DNA of 64,000 bases from the NCBI RefSeq assembly GCF_026151205.1, contig NC_087082.1, forward strand, positions 15,905,365-15,969,364, written 5' to 3'. A model generated the notes under the pieces. The model was not told the DNA's origin, made no database searches, and saw nothing but the letters and a program-made list of their open reading frames with translations. The position numbers and the translations under genes are program-made. Below are positions 24,501-36,000 of the stretch, piece by piece. Each line of letters begins with the position of its first letter. Within the stretch, counting starts at the first letter, position 1. This DNA comes from Bolinopsis microptera. Its lineage: Eukaryota > Ctenophora > Tentaculata > Lobata > Bolinopsidae.

Positions 24501-27500
24501 GTAGAAGGCAGACGTTGGAATCCCAACAGAAGACATAAAGTTTTCTTTTGGAGGAGGCAGATCTCAACAATGACGGGGACCATCAGCTTCTCAGAGTTCC
24601 GGAGTATAATCCACGGACTGTGAACAAATTGTAATGGGTGTTAAATGTGTTAAATGTGTTAAAAATGGGTGTTAAATGTGTTAAAATGTTTGTTATTTGT
24701 TCACAAATTTAAAATTTTGCCTTCGATATCACGATAATATGTGGTCTCTCTCCGCGCTGAAAAATGAAGAGTTTTGTTGAGCAACTTAACATATAAATGA
24801 GATCGTGAATCGTGATAATATGTTTGTAAATTAAATTTGAAATTTGATATTTTAATTTTACATTTTGTTAGCGAATAACGGATTCTCATTTTGTTATGTG
24901 ACATGATCATCAAAATGTATAATGGCAAATTCAGCATTCGGCTCAGCACAGCTGCCTTTACAATAAATATTATCTATATTTTATAATTAATATACATACG
25001 GTCTATTTATACCTTCGAATTACTAAAAGCCCTTGCCATTTTTATCGCATAAAGAAGTGCTCACTTAAGTATTTATACTTGGTCGCAACAACCGGGATAA
25101 AGAGTAATTTTTACCCAGAATACATTAAACAATGCGACTCATAAATAATACTCCAATCCGATTTTACATGTAATTTTATACAGTTTTATGATAGTAACAC
25201 CATAGAGAACATGCTACAGTAACCTTATAATCTTAAATCGTCTGGTTGGATATTGTCTACCTTCCTTGTTTTGTATCCGCTACCCAACACAGCATATGTC
25301 TCATGATCACCCTATGACATATGATGTTAACCAGTACTTAAATAAATACCAATCTTACCAAGTTGGGAGGTTTAACGAGCCACAATCGATCTAATGACAA
25401 AGGTCTTGATATCACCATTATTTCATTGTCTGTGACTGTATATCACAATGACAAAGGTCTTGATATCACCATTATTTCATTGTCCTTGTGACTGGTATAC
25501 CACTGGCCCAAATCCAAAGACAGATCGAGTTTTTTATGTTTTGCCGTCTTTGGCTCAACCGTATTGACAAATTTGTTGAAGATCTTTCCACTTTGGAAGA
25601 AAGTTTGTGCTGCTCTTTTAGACAAAAACAATGGACTTGTCATCATGACAGAAATTGTACTCCTGTGGCCTGTCCCCAGAAGAAGAAGAAGAAAATGAAA
25701 CACTTCTTCACAACGTACGAATGTGAATGAGAAACGGAATGCTAGAGTTTGATGAACTACAGAAGATGTATGCTAACTTCAATGTGATTGCACTGAAAGA
25801 GAGACAATTGTAGGCTTTTGATCGAAAAGGTAACTAGGGTAACTAGGGTAACCTTCTTCACCCTTGTTTCATTTCCTTATCCAGCTCAGCATATTAATAT
25901 GAAAGTATTGGCCGTGAGCAATCGTTTGGCTTTTTTACGTTTGATTACTTAATACCCAATAAACTAATTAATTATACAATTAATTAAATTAATTATGCAA
26001 TTATGTAATGAGCTCCTCCAAAGAGGTGGATACCGATCAGGACGGAACTGTTGACTTTGATGAGATGATGGCATGTCTCGAGGAGATACTATCAGAAAAA
26101 ACCAACTACAGATGACGTTATGGACCTTATTTAACTTAATAGATGAAGATGGAAATGGGAGAAGTATCTCATGAGGAAGTAATTCCTTAACTTATTTTTC
26201 CGAAATCGATATTTTTAATGATCAATTCAGGGGATTTTCAGCGACAAATTTTACTGATATCAGCCAACAAATTTCAGTGATTCTACTACTAGGTCGAGCC
26301 CTGGATCAATTAAGTGGATATTTGTATTTTCCATAGTTGAATCTTTTCCTTTCTTAAAGGTTGCGGTGGCTATGCAGAAGGCGGATGTTGGAATCTCAAC
26401 AAAAGACATCATGTATCTGCTAGCCGAGGCAGATCTCAACGTTGACGGCGGACTATCAGCTTTTTCGGAGTTTCGTAGTCTCATCTACGGACTCTGAAGA
26501 GTTCGTTGCCAGTGGGACACTGGTTTACTAGTTTACCATGGTTTACTAGTGGACCACTGGACCTGGAATCGGCTGGAATGTAAGGAATTTATTACCAGTT
26601 GACTAGTGGTGTCAGATGAGTAGGATTCTATGATCAGCAGGAAGTTGCGGTGGTATTTTAAAGCCAAGATGAGCTATTGAATGTTTGTGGAACTATTGCA
26701 TAGCTATTTTTTGCATTTGCTAAGTGGAGGATATTTAAATATTTTATTAATTCCCCGAATTTCTGAACATGGTTCTGAGATCCTTGAGTTATCAAGTATT
26801 GGAGCCCTTGTAGATTGGACAGTTTTTGTAAAAAAAGTTAACTTTGTGCTGCTGAAAGTAATGTATTGTGGCAACCAATTAGACTGTCCTCTTCTTATAT
26901 ACTTTTGTTTTAGAGTTTAGTTTGTTGTTGAAAGTCCACTCGATGATTCTGTTTAATGATTATTAATGTTTAATCTTTTTTTTTCTGAATAAATGATTTC
27001 CAAACATATAAAACAAAAATTGTTTGAATTGATTTGTCCTCTAAAAATGTATATGTCCTGCGATAAACACATTAAATAACGATTAAAAGACAATGTAAAC
27101 CTTTACTTCCTTTAGCTGATATTCTAAAATCCTAATAAAATATTTGAAGTGATACTCCAAAAAGCAACGAATGCATTGCTTTTTTTAGACTTGCAAATTG
27201 TTTTTCGAAATGTACCCTACATTAAATCCCAAAATTTTACATGATATTAAAAGGAACAGACGCGCCACTTGCTTTGCTTGGAAAAATTTAACGTCAATTA
27301 GTTGAACGATAACATTATTTTTAAATATTACATGTTTGAATTATCTAGAAAAATTGGAATTTTGATGGCTATGGAATCGTAAATCGGATAGGGAGTAAAG
27401 ATTTTTTTAAAGCGCGCATTCTTTGACATTTAGACTTCAGAGTCAACTCTAATCGTGAGAAGACTATCAACTTATTTAAAATTGTCTCTTTCAGGTATTC

Positions 27501-29008
27501 GGGGCCATTTGAAGGTGAAACTGCAGCGTCTGTTCTTCGTCCCCGCCACCCTAACAACACCCACAGCAGAACTGGAACTGATTCAGCTTTCGATAGGTTG
27601 ACCTCTCAATCGGCAGCAAGGTAAGCAGGGTCACACTACTTAAAGGGTAGTAGAGCTGTGTTTTTAGTTGATATCCTAGTGTTAGTTTAAGTTACTCCCT
27701 GAAATCAAACGCAATGCTTAGGTAATTCTCCCCTATGCTATCTCTATTAATAATAATTTGAATTCATTGTTATTTCCTCTATCCTAGAATATTTAAGTAT
27801 ATAATCAATTTTCCCAACGTGTGGTTACATTACACATTTAAGATTCACTCAGCAAATTTTGAGTTAAGTTTAAAGTTTCGTTTTCCTTCAGGTGACAGTT
27901 CACATAGGTGTTATTGAAGCTAACGGAATCCCCACAAAACTGAACAACTATGTATTTTGCCAGGTATGTCAGTAATTCAGTATGTCAAATAATTGTAATA
28001 TAACACAACCATGTTTCATTAAACCTTTTATCTGTGGTCCGTGAATATAGTAATCCGACACAATAGTTGCTTCGGAATTATTCGTCCATTGAGTATATTA
28101 GACTGAACCGAATGGTTTGCCACCAATTCACAGTGACAGCCGGGACTGGTGAAACATCACCCTGGTCTTCTGCTAAAAGCCCCATATTCGGATAACTCAA
28201 CCAAACCTGTCACATTGTAAAAACCTCAATGACCCTGGGGTAATGAGTTCTTGTAATGAGTTCTTGTGCATCTTCTTAACACAATTAAACCACAAACATT
28301 TAGTTGCTTAGTAAACGGGGGTAATTACCGTTTTTAAATCTATTTTATCTGGACATTGGTCCTCCACTCTACCGGACCGATTGTTTGAGAATTTCTTGGG
28401 ATTTTTCATAAACTCTGCTAATATATGGAGAAAATTGGAGTATTTGGAGCGACTAAGAAATCCCAGAAAATTGTAAATCTTTGATTATGAATGGTAAATT
28501 TAAAAAGTTTGCAAAATCTTTCTTTAAATATATTTTAATACACCGAGTGACTGAAAGCGACCCTTTTCAACTTTGCAGTTAAGAACGTTAAGTCTGGTCT
28601 GAAAGTCCTGACTAAATCTATTTATAATGTGCTGGTCGCGGATCTGGGAAAATCAATTTAGATAGTTTAAAAACCACTGCAGCTGTTCTTCAGTTCTTCA
28701 TTTAGACTCAAGTCATTTACTTTGGCATCCTCCCAAACTCTACCATTATTTAATCACCTACATAATTACATAATCACCTACCTAACTAACTAACTTATCA
28801 CCTAATGACCTACCTAATTAACTAATTACCTATATTGGCAGTACAAGTTTCTGGGATCCCCAAGGACATGAATCCTGCCCTGGTCTAGAGTTCCAGCAAC
28901 CACCCCCACGAACCAACACAGCCGTATTTGAGCACCAGAGACCTACACTGTTAACGTTACTCTAAGCTTTCTTAACTATGTCCAACACGAGGGTTACTCG
29001 CTGTGGAG
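18550..29008 (+). CDS. KIF13: Kinesin-3 (KIF13-type), middle-of-tail exons, partial
   Basis: Four plus-strand exons read in kinesin-3 order. Exon 18550-18673 gives VLIGTAKLFLHCLRHDI and PYVDKNGQ. Exon 27495-27620 gives RGHLKVKLQRLFF. Exon 27892-27963 gives VTVHIGVIEANGIP and NNYVFCQ. Exon 28842 to about 29008 gives YKFLGSP, then TNTAVFEHQRP and FLNYVQHEGYSL. I recognise these as the stretch of the KIF13 tail just before the KIF1/DUF3694-like region; kinesin-3 motors carry cargo along microtubules. The frame breaks at the start and middle of exon 2 and within exon 4. The first intron (8.8 kb) contains two EF-hand genes. Motor and FHA exons are not in the window. The continuation is on the opposite strand at 61.0-54.1 kb. 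Frame breaks may be sequencing errors or decay. Confidence 0.6.
18674..22557. other. Kinesin intron 1, first part: no gene seen
   Basis: This is AT-rich noncoding sequence. A short tandem repeat of AATACTGGCTC units lies at 19635-19715. CAGCCGACGCTT occurs twice near 21450-21545. No coding or RNA gene could be supported. Confidence 0.5.
22558..24623 (+). pseudogene. EF-hand (calmodulin-like) gene copy A, damaged
   Basis: Exon 1 (22558-22738) starts MDFSTNALTTEEE, shifts frame, then resembles MKHFFTTYDVDEK...MLELDELQ, an EF-hand with a degenerate loop. Exon 2 starts at 23032 and carries a D-x-D-x-D-G-T-V-D-F-D loop with a base change or indel. It continues to LILIDE and GGVSHEE at about 23190, the third loop. 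Exon 4 (24487-24623) reads VAVAM, a stop, KADVGIPTEDI, and after an indel LNNDGTISFSEF. A four-EF-hand calcium sensor of calmodulin or troponin C type is the likely ancestor. Several single-base indels and a stop break it. They may be errors, since the area is noisy. The ~1.2-kb minisatellite sits exactly at the end of exon 2/3. Confidence 0.6.
23170..24375 (+). repeat. ~40-bp G-rich minisatellite built from an EF-hand exon end and its splice donor
   Basis: About 30 tandem copies of a 39-42 bp unit, GGAGGTGTCACACGAGGAG followed by GTCAGTGTTCTAGGGGCCGG. The first unit is the end of the third EF-hand exon (GVSHEE) plus its 5' splice site (GAG/GTCAGT). Copy B has the single homologous junction GAAGTATCTCATGAGGAA/GT. 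Indels are frequent among units, especially in G and C runs. Confidence 0.85.
24624..25689. repeat. Spacer between EF-hand copies, with a local duplication
   Basis: No gene is supported. A ~53-bp segment containing ATGACAAAGGTCTTGATATC is repeated in tandem at about 25394 and 25447. The stretch 25490-25690 stays open into copy B but resembles no known domain. Short TTAAATGTG repeats lie at 24635-24690. Confidence 0.5.
25690..26497 (+). pseudogene. EF-hand (calmodulin-like) gene copy B, damaged
   Basis: Exon 1 (to 25829) contains MKHFFTTYE, then LQKMYANFNVIALKER in another frame, so an indel lies between. Exon 2 (26036-26178) gives VDTDQDGTVDFDEMMACLEE, a good EF-hand loop. After a shift it gives LFNLIDEDGNG, the next loop, ending at donor GAGGAA/GTAATT. 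Exon 4 (26360-26497) is intact and reads VAVAMQKADVGISTKDIMY to LAEADLNVDGGLSAFSEFRS and ends LIYGL. It is a tandem paralogue of copy A, lies within the kinesin intron on the same strand, and lacks the exon-end minisatellite. At least two indels break the reading frame; correction could restore a normal four-EF-hand protein. Confidence 0.6.
26498..27494. other. Noncoding, remainder of kinesin intron 1
   Basis: No gene or repeat of note was seen, apart from three GTTTACTAGT-like repeats at 26518-26555. The pyrimidine tract before the acceptor at 27494 is TTGTCTCTTTCAG. Confidence 0.5.
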
Positions 29009-29059
29009 GTTTGTTTTTCGGAGTCCTAAGAATACTCTAATTCTTAATTTTCCCCGCTA

Positions 29060-29200
29060 AATCGGGTACTGGGAAATAACTTTACTTTAACTGTTGAAAA
29101 TGTAAACCCTTTCCCCCCCAAAAAGTGTACAAAAAAAGTCTTTAAACTGACTTAAAAGGGGAAACTGTCCCCAAATGTTGATTTTTGGAGGACCCTAATG
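29060..29200. other. Suspect sequence after the last plus-strand kinesin exon
   Basis: This homopolymer-heavy stretch (runs of C, A and T, such as CCCTTTCCCCCCCAAAAAG) is unlike its neighbours and similar in style to 60.2-61.2 kb. It may be a poorly assembled join. Confidence 0.4.
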
Positions 29201-29204
29201 ATGA

Positions 29205-30110
29205 CTGATTTATTCTATCTAACTACATTCAGCAATGGAATCCACCCAAAAGTTGACAGTTTTAATTATAAGTAGATATCATCTATGAATCCACCCCTAA
29301 TGTTGACTGTATTATTCTAACTACAATATGTCAGCTATGAATCACACCTAAAAGTTGACTTGTTTTATTATGAGTAGATATCAGCTATAATCCACTCCTA
29401 ATGTTGATGTTTTATTCTAACAACTACATATTCAGCTATGAATCCACCTTCCTAAAGTTGACTGTTTTATTAATGAGTAGATATCCTCTATGAAGTCACC
29501 CCCTAAATTTGACTGTTTTTATTTATAAGTAGATATCAGTATGAATCCACCCTAATGTTGACTGTTTTATTCTAACTACGAGTAATCAGCTATGAATCCC
29601 ACGCTAAAGTTACTGTTTTATTGTAGAAGATATCAGCTAAGAATCACACCCGTAAAAGTTTACTTGTTTTATTGTAAGTAGATATCAGCTATGATTCCAC
29701 CCTAATTTGAACTTGTTTTTATTTGTAAGTAGAATCTCAGCTATGAATCCACCCAAGAAGTTGGCACTGTTTTAATTGTAAGTAATATCAGCTATGAAAT
29801 CCACCCTAAGTGACTGTTTTATTAGAGTAGATATCAGGATGAATCCACCCTAATTTGACTGTTTATTCTAACTACATATCAGCTATGGATCCACCCCTAA
29901 ATTTGACTGTTTAATAATAAGTATGATATCACTTATGAAATTCCACCCTAATGTTGTACTGTTATTTTTTTTAGTCTAACTACATATGTCAACTATGAAT
30001 CCACCCTAAAGTGACTGTTTTATTATGATAGATATCAGCTATGCATCCACCCTACTGTTGATGTTTTATTCTAACTAACATAGACCAGCTATGAAACCAC
30101 CCGTTATGCT
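29205..30110 (+). repeat. 48-bp minisatellite, second array, ~19 noisy copies
   Basis: This is the same repeat family and orientation as 15.8-16.1 kb (GTTGACTGTTTTATT, CAGCTATGAATCCACCC, alternating A and B units). Almost every unit carries different small insertions or deletions. The error pattern, rather than steady divergence, suggests unpolished long-read sequence. Confidence 0.85.
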
Positions 30111-30626
30111 GTCTCCACCTCGGTTGAGCCGATTCTGAGGATCCTATTCTATGAAATATGATTGGTATAACCCATAATATTAAATATTAGGACTTTGGAG
30201 CAATTAAAAAGCATGAGAGGGTTAGTTCTAGTCACTTATATTAGCTCATGTAGTCAGTGAGCTGCTCCACCTGTGTTGAGCAGACAAACCTGCTCAACCG
30301 GCACTTTTTGAGTACCCACCTGTCTTACCTAACTTTAAATTGTGAAATTTGGAGTAAATATTTTTTTCATAAGTGATTTACAGCTCCTTTATTTTTGTAA
30401 TTTTCAGGTGGCCACTGTCTCCACCAAGGTTGAGTTATTTAAATTTTGAACCCAGATATCATTATAGAAAGGTTAGGAGTATAATATCTGAAGAGCCTGT
30501 ACCCCTTGGACTGTCAGAGGAATTATAATTAATTTTACCGTTTATGGCAGTGAAATGAGTGTAATTAGTGACTGATTTTATGTACAGGTTGTCTCCGAAC
30601 TTGACCATATAGCAAATAATTTGAGA
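30110..30626. other. Noncoding with three CTCCACC..GTTGAG motifs
   Basis: No gene was seen. The motif CTCCACCNNNGTTGAG occurs at about 30114, 30265 and 30420, roughly 150 bp apart, which suggests a loose tandem repeat. Confidence 0.4.
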
Positions 30627-31634
30627 CAGTTATATTATATCTTTAAATGACACTTACTTTGTTTAACAACTTAAATCTTATAACTGTAACTTATTAAAAT
30701 CTACATTACATTTTCTCTCAGTACCTGACAAAGATTGGTGGTCATATTTCCAATAACTGGACTGTTGAGGGACATTATGACCGAGTTTACCCTCAACACT
30801 GATCCATCTTTCAGATTCAGCACCTGGGTGTCCTCCACGAAACAGTTACGATCAAACTTAGGCTGTAATATTTACGATCGTGAGACATCCACTGTCAAAG
30901 TTACTATCAATCTGTCCACGAAACGTTAATCGATTTAAGCCTTACGATTGAACTTTAGCTACTTACGATATAACTTTACGATCTACATATGATATCCTAC
31001 TACCACCTTATTAACCCAAATAAGGAGCGTGATGGTTGCGTGAGGTGAATCACGCGATCGTAGATTCAAAATTTGATCGTAAGTTGAACTTTTGGTTGAT
31101 CGTAGAAATGGCCACTTACGATATAACTCACGACACCTATTTGTCAACTTTTAGGGACTTACGATCAACTTAGAGGTCGATATTACGCTATTACCGAATC
31201 TTCTTCCTATATTCTTAAACGTTTAATGACTTTAAATGGTACTGATCAAAATAGTCTGTGATCGGATAAAAGTGTTTATAGTTATATTATTTCAATAACA
31301 ATAGAGGACATGCTAATATACCCATTGAACGAAATTAAAAATTATTACCATTCTGCTCATACGGGTAATGATAAAAATATGATGACCTCACAGTTAACAA
31401 AATATAATTGCGCATTTAACCAAAGAATAATCATTCTGACTCTGTGCTGTACTAATTTCAGTTGTAAAAATCATATTTTCATTACGCGTCTAATCTTTGA
31501 GCTCTCTTATCTTTTTAAGTTTTTAGTACTTCGCCTTATCTTACTTGTCAATATTCATATTCCCTAGTGGATTTCTAAGATTATTTCCAAGATTATTTCG
31601 TAAATTCATACTCAAGTCCCTTTAATACTGTATA

Positions 31635-32381
31635 ATGGAAACTATACTGGCCGGTAAACTAGCCACTCTGAACTCACTTGGTCCTCGCCTGGACAGTCTC
31701 CAAATTACTGATCCAGCGCTTATAGAACTTAAATTTATTTTAAATACTGTGATTACGCAGCTTATCGAGGTTAAGACCGACCTTGTTATTTCGTCTATCA
31801 CTCAGCAGGAAAGTTTTATCCGTACTGCCAAAACTGAGCAGTATAGTCGACGAAATACGTGTGTTGTTGTTGGATTAAAGGTTGATGCATCTGAATCAAA
31901 TAATACACACAGTAAGCTTGCTGATAATGTTTGTAAAACTCTTTCTACGGTGTCAGGTACCCCGGTTAAGCCGACAGATTTATCTGCCGTACATCGTAAT
32001 GGCAGTGGTAAAACACAGTCGCAAGAGGGTCGTTCTACCCGATCTAATAATAAAACCCCTCCGTCGGTCACCGTTTGTTTCTATAACAGTAATTTGAAGG
32101 ATAAAATTATGCAAAACTTCTCAAACTTTGACTCATCAGCTGATAAGCCACGTGATGTCAGACTTTATCAATCGTTAACTAAGTTCTATTCTGATCTCAA
32201 GACCCAAATATCTGGTCTAGTTGAGTCTAGTCTAGGTAAGAACAAGGTTCGTTGGATCCACTGGAGATCGCAGTCTGCTGGTTTAGTCGTAAAACTGAAA
32301 GATAGCAATCAAACCGTCATCAAGAGTATCTTCTGCTTTGATGATTTCAAGAAGCAATTTCAATCTCTAAACCTAAACTAG
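31635..32381 (+). CDS. LINE ORF1 protein (RNA-binding, nucleic-acid chaperone type)
   Basis: This 248-residue protein has an N-terminal helical or coiled-coil stretch (about residues 1-60). Next comes EQYSRRNTCVVVGLKV near 70-85, the start of the RRM-like fold in many LINE ORF1 proteins. A conserved pattern VTVCFYNSNLKDKIMQNF and a C-terminal basic region (RWIHWRSQSAGLVVKLKD) follow. Family ORF1 proteins bind the element RNA and help assemble the retrotransposition particle. The frame is intact. It lies 696 bp before ORF2, and the A-rich spacer between them includes a poly(A)-like stretch at 32880-32985. Confidence 0.75.
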   Translation: METILAGKLATLNSLGPRLDSLQITDPALIELKFILNTVITQLIEVKTDLVISSITQQESFIRTAKTEQYSRRNTCVVVGLKVDASESNNTHSKLADNVCKTLSTVSGTPVKPTDLSAVHRNGSGKTQSQEGRSTRSNNKTPPSVTVCFYNSNLKDKIMQNFSNFDSSADKPRDVRLYQSLTKFYSDLKTQISGLVESSLGKNKVRWIHWRSQSAGLVVKLKDSNQTVIKSIFCFDDFKKQFQSLNLN

Positions 32382-33077
32382 TCAGATTTCGATATTTTCT
32401 TAATTCTCCATGGTTCTATCAGCTAACCATTTGATTCACTAATACAGTTTTGATCTCTATAGTTTACCGCTTGGAACTGTCTAATACGGTTTAAACTACG
32501 ATTTTTAGATTATTACGGTGCTAACTATACCACACGTTATTGACCGCTTGATTACGTCACTAGCTTTTATTGCGTCACCCGATGTCTTGTTTTCCCGCGC
32601 TGGTCGTATTATTGTGAGTTTTTATCTACATTTTATCATCATTTAATCATTTAGTTTTTCACCCTCTGTCTATTGTTGAACAACCTTATCTACTTTACTG
32701 CCCGTTTAATCACCATTTTCACCATCTTTTCCCATTAAGTTGATATCTAATCTGACATTTTATCTTTTCATCGCTGAAAAACTTAAATATGAAAATCTTA
32801 TTTCTGATCGACAAGGTTCGAGCTATTTCAGCAAATTGTGGGGTTTTAAGGTTAAACCTTATAATTTCGCTTCAATAATTTATAAAAAGAAAAGAAAAGA
32901 AAAAGACAAAAAAAAAAGAAAAAGAAAAAAATACATTGGTAAAAAAGTCGTAAAAAAAAAAAAAAAAGAAAAAAGAAAAGTTGAATTAAATAGACAGTTT
33001 ATGCAAAACATGTTTTAAAATAAAGTTTCCATTACTCAAGTGTACGTTAACATGGTTAGGGACTTGCTTTCGATACT

Positions 33078-36000
33078 ATGTCACATTCAATATACCTTAA
33101 AACCAACGAGGTAAAACGTGAAAATTGTTACGTTTGCTCAAAGCACGTTTATCTTCATGATTCGGTAGTTGTCTGCTCACTTGACGGCAGAATTTATCAT
33201 AGCAGATGTTTTAAGATTGACAATTACTCCGCATCGGAGATTCGTAGATATGACGATTGGTATTGTCCTCTCTGTTGCAGAGAGATGTTTCCATTTTTTG
33301 ATGATACCACTGATTCAAATGTTGATAATTCAAACCAAATGTTTTGTGTTCAATGTAGTAGAATAATCTCACAAAGGCGTGATAAAATTACTCACTGTAC
33401 TATCTGTTTGAATGCAGCCCATGCTAGCTGTATCTCTTCTATTTGTAACAAATGCGAGAATCATTCTCCTAACAATACTGATTGTACCGATAGCAGCTTA
33501 TTCTTTAACCCTTATAACCAGGACTTTGATCAAGACAAGTTTGATTTCGATCAGGATGAAGTTGAAGAGTTTTGTTCAACTTTTTCAGTTGCTTCGGCTA
33601 TTTTGAACGACTGTGCTTGTATTACACCAAAACCTGACACTGTAAAATCGTTATCAAATGCACGTTCCTTTACTAGTAAACACACTAATTTGTATTATCA
33701 CAACATCGATGGTTTTCAAACTAATTTTACCGAATTTCTTAATCAACAACTGATATTTAAAGGTATTGATTTTCAGTTTTATTGCTTTGTTGAAACTAAT
33801 TTACATGAAGGTGTGCCTCATGATTATAATATCACCGGTTTTTCTGCTGAACATTTATTTGCTATCGAAGGTAAAAGGAAAGGCTCAGGTATCTCGATTT
33901 TCTTTCGTGACAGTTGTTCCTTTAAACGTAGCCGTGACCTAGATATCCGTAACAGTTATTTTGAATGTTTGGGTGGGTCTTTTGTAACTGATGTTGGCAA
34001 ATGTTTTTTAATCGTTTTGTATCGATTCAATAAATCTGCTAATGATGAATTTTTCACCAAGCTTAACAATATCATTGAAAAGTACGCGCATGGTCCGTGC
34101 ATTGTACTCGGGGACTTTAATTTTAACTGTTTTAATCATGAAACTGATTCGTCAGTGTCGCGTTATTGTGAACTCTTTTTTAATTTCGGTATGTCTCCGC
34201 TAGTTAGCAGGAAGACTCACACATTTCGTGGAGCAACTACTTTAATTGATCAGATCTGGTCGAATTATTTTACTGAGGACACGAGTACATATGTTATAGA
34301 TAATTCTATTTCCAATCACAGACCTTTAGTACTCTCAGTTCCACTCAATCTTAATTCGTACGCTGACAATAACTCTGGGGGTGATAATGGCACTAAACCC
34401 TTTTTACTTCACAATGTTTCCCCTGAAAATTATGAAAAGTTTGGTGTTGAGTTTAATTCTTATTTTGCTAACTTTACTAATTTGATTGCCAACAACCCAG
34501 ATTCAGTAAACTCAGCTGTATCAGCGCAATCTTGCTTTACAGATTTCTTCACTACATTCAAACAATTGTATTTTGAACATATTGTGGAAGAAATTGACTT
34601 GAATAGTAGTAAGCGTAATCACTACTTCAAACCTTGGATTACAATAGCTATTGCCAAGTCCTGTATGACCAAAAATACGCTGTATAATGCATGGGTTAAT
34701 TCGAGAGGTTCTCCGAATGAAACCATAGCCATGACTGTTTATAAGTCATATCGCGCAAAACTACGTGATATTATAAGATTTCGAAAAAGTTGTTATTTTC
34801 GTGATAAATTCACCCGTGCTTCTGGCAATATCAAAAAATGCTGGCAAATTATCAACGAGATAAGATGTAAAACAAACAAACTAACATTTCCAGATTACAT
34901 CTCTGAGAACGGTCAACTTATACGTGAACGTCGTGTTATCTGTACCCACTTTAACAAGTATTTCACTTCTATCGCTGATAAACTTAACGAGAAGAAGTAT
35001 GATGATAATTCTAACCCAGTCCTGGTCCCTGATTTTCGTGACTTTCTACATTCTCCTGTTACAAACACTATCTTTCTTAAACCCATAGTATTTTCTGAGA
35101 TTAGTGAGATTATTCGTAAACTTAACAGCAACAAGTCATCAGATTTCTCTCCTAGAATTCTTAAGTTATTTAATTATCAGTTTTCCACCATTCTTACTCA
35201 TCTTTTTAACAACTGTATGAACAACTCATTATTTCCTTCGGAACTTAAAATTGCCAAAGTTTTACCGCTTTTTAAAAGTGGTGACCGTAACTCTGTTTCA
35301 AACTATCGACCAATTTCTATACTTCCAGTTTTTTCCAAAATCTTTGAAAAGCTGATACAGTCAAGGTTAATTTCGTTTTTTACAAAGGAAAATGTTCTCC
35401 ACGAGGGTCAGTTTGGATTCAGAAGTGGGCGTTCGACCATACAGGCACTTAACACGTCTATCTGCAACATTTTAAAAAGTCTGGATCAGAAAAATCACAC
35501 TTTAGCTATCTTTATAGATTACTCTAAAGCTTTTGATACTATCAAACATTCTATTTTACTTCAAAAGCTGTATCATTACGGAATTAGAGGGAAGGCTAAT
35601 GAACTTCTTGCAAGCTATCTTACAGGAAGATCTCAATATGTTCATTTTGATCAGGACACTTTTTCCGATTGTCTCCCTATAACTTGTGGCGTCCCCCAAG
35701 GCTCTGTCCTGGGTCCACTACTTTTTATTCTGTATATAAATGACGTAACATCTTGTCAATGTACTTGTGACAATACTGCAGTCTGTACGAGCAATTGTGC
35801 AGATAGAAACTTGTTCGTCTTATTTGCAGACGACTGCAATACGTTTATTACAAATGAAACTCTGGGTGGTGCTTTTGAAAAAGCGAACGCACTTCTTTGC
35901 AATCTTAAATCTTATATTGATGCCAACTACCTTCATATTAACCTTACTAAATCTAAATTCATGCTCTTCAGAACACCTCGCTCGAAGCCTAATTTTGAGG

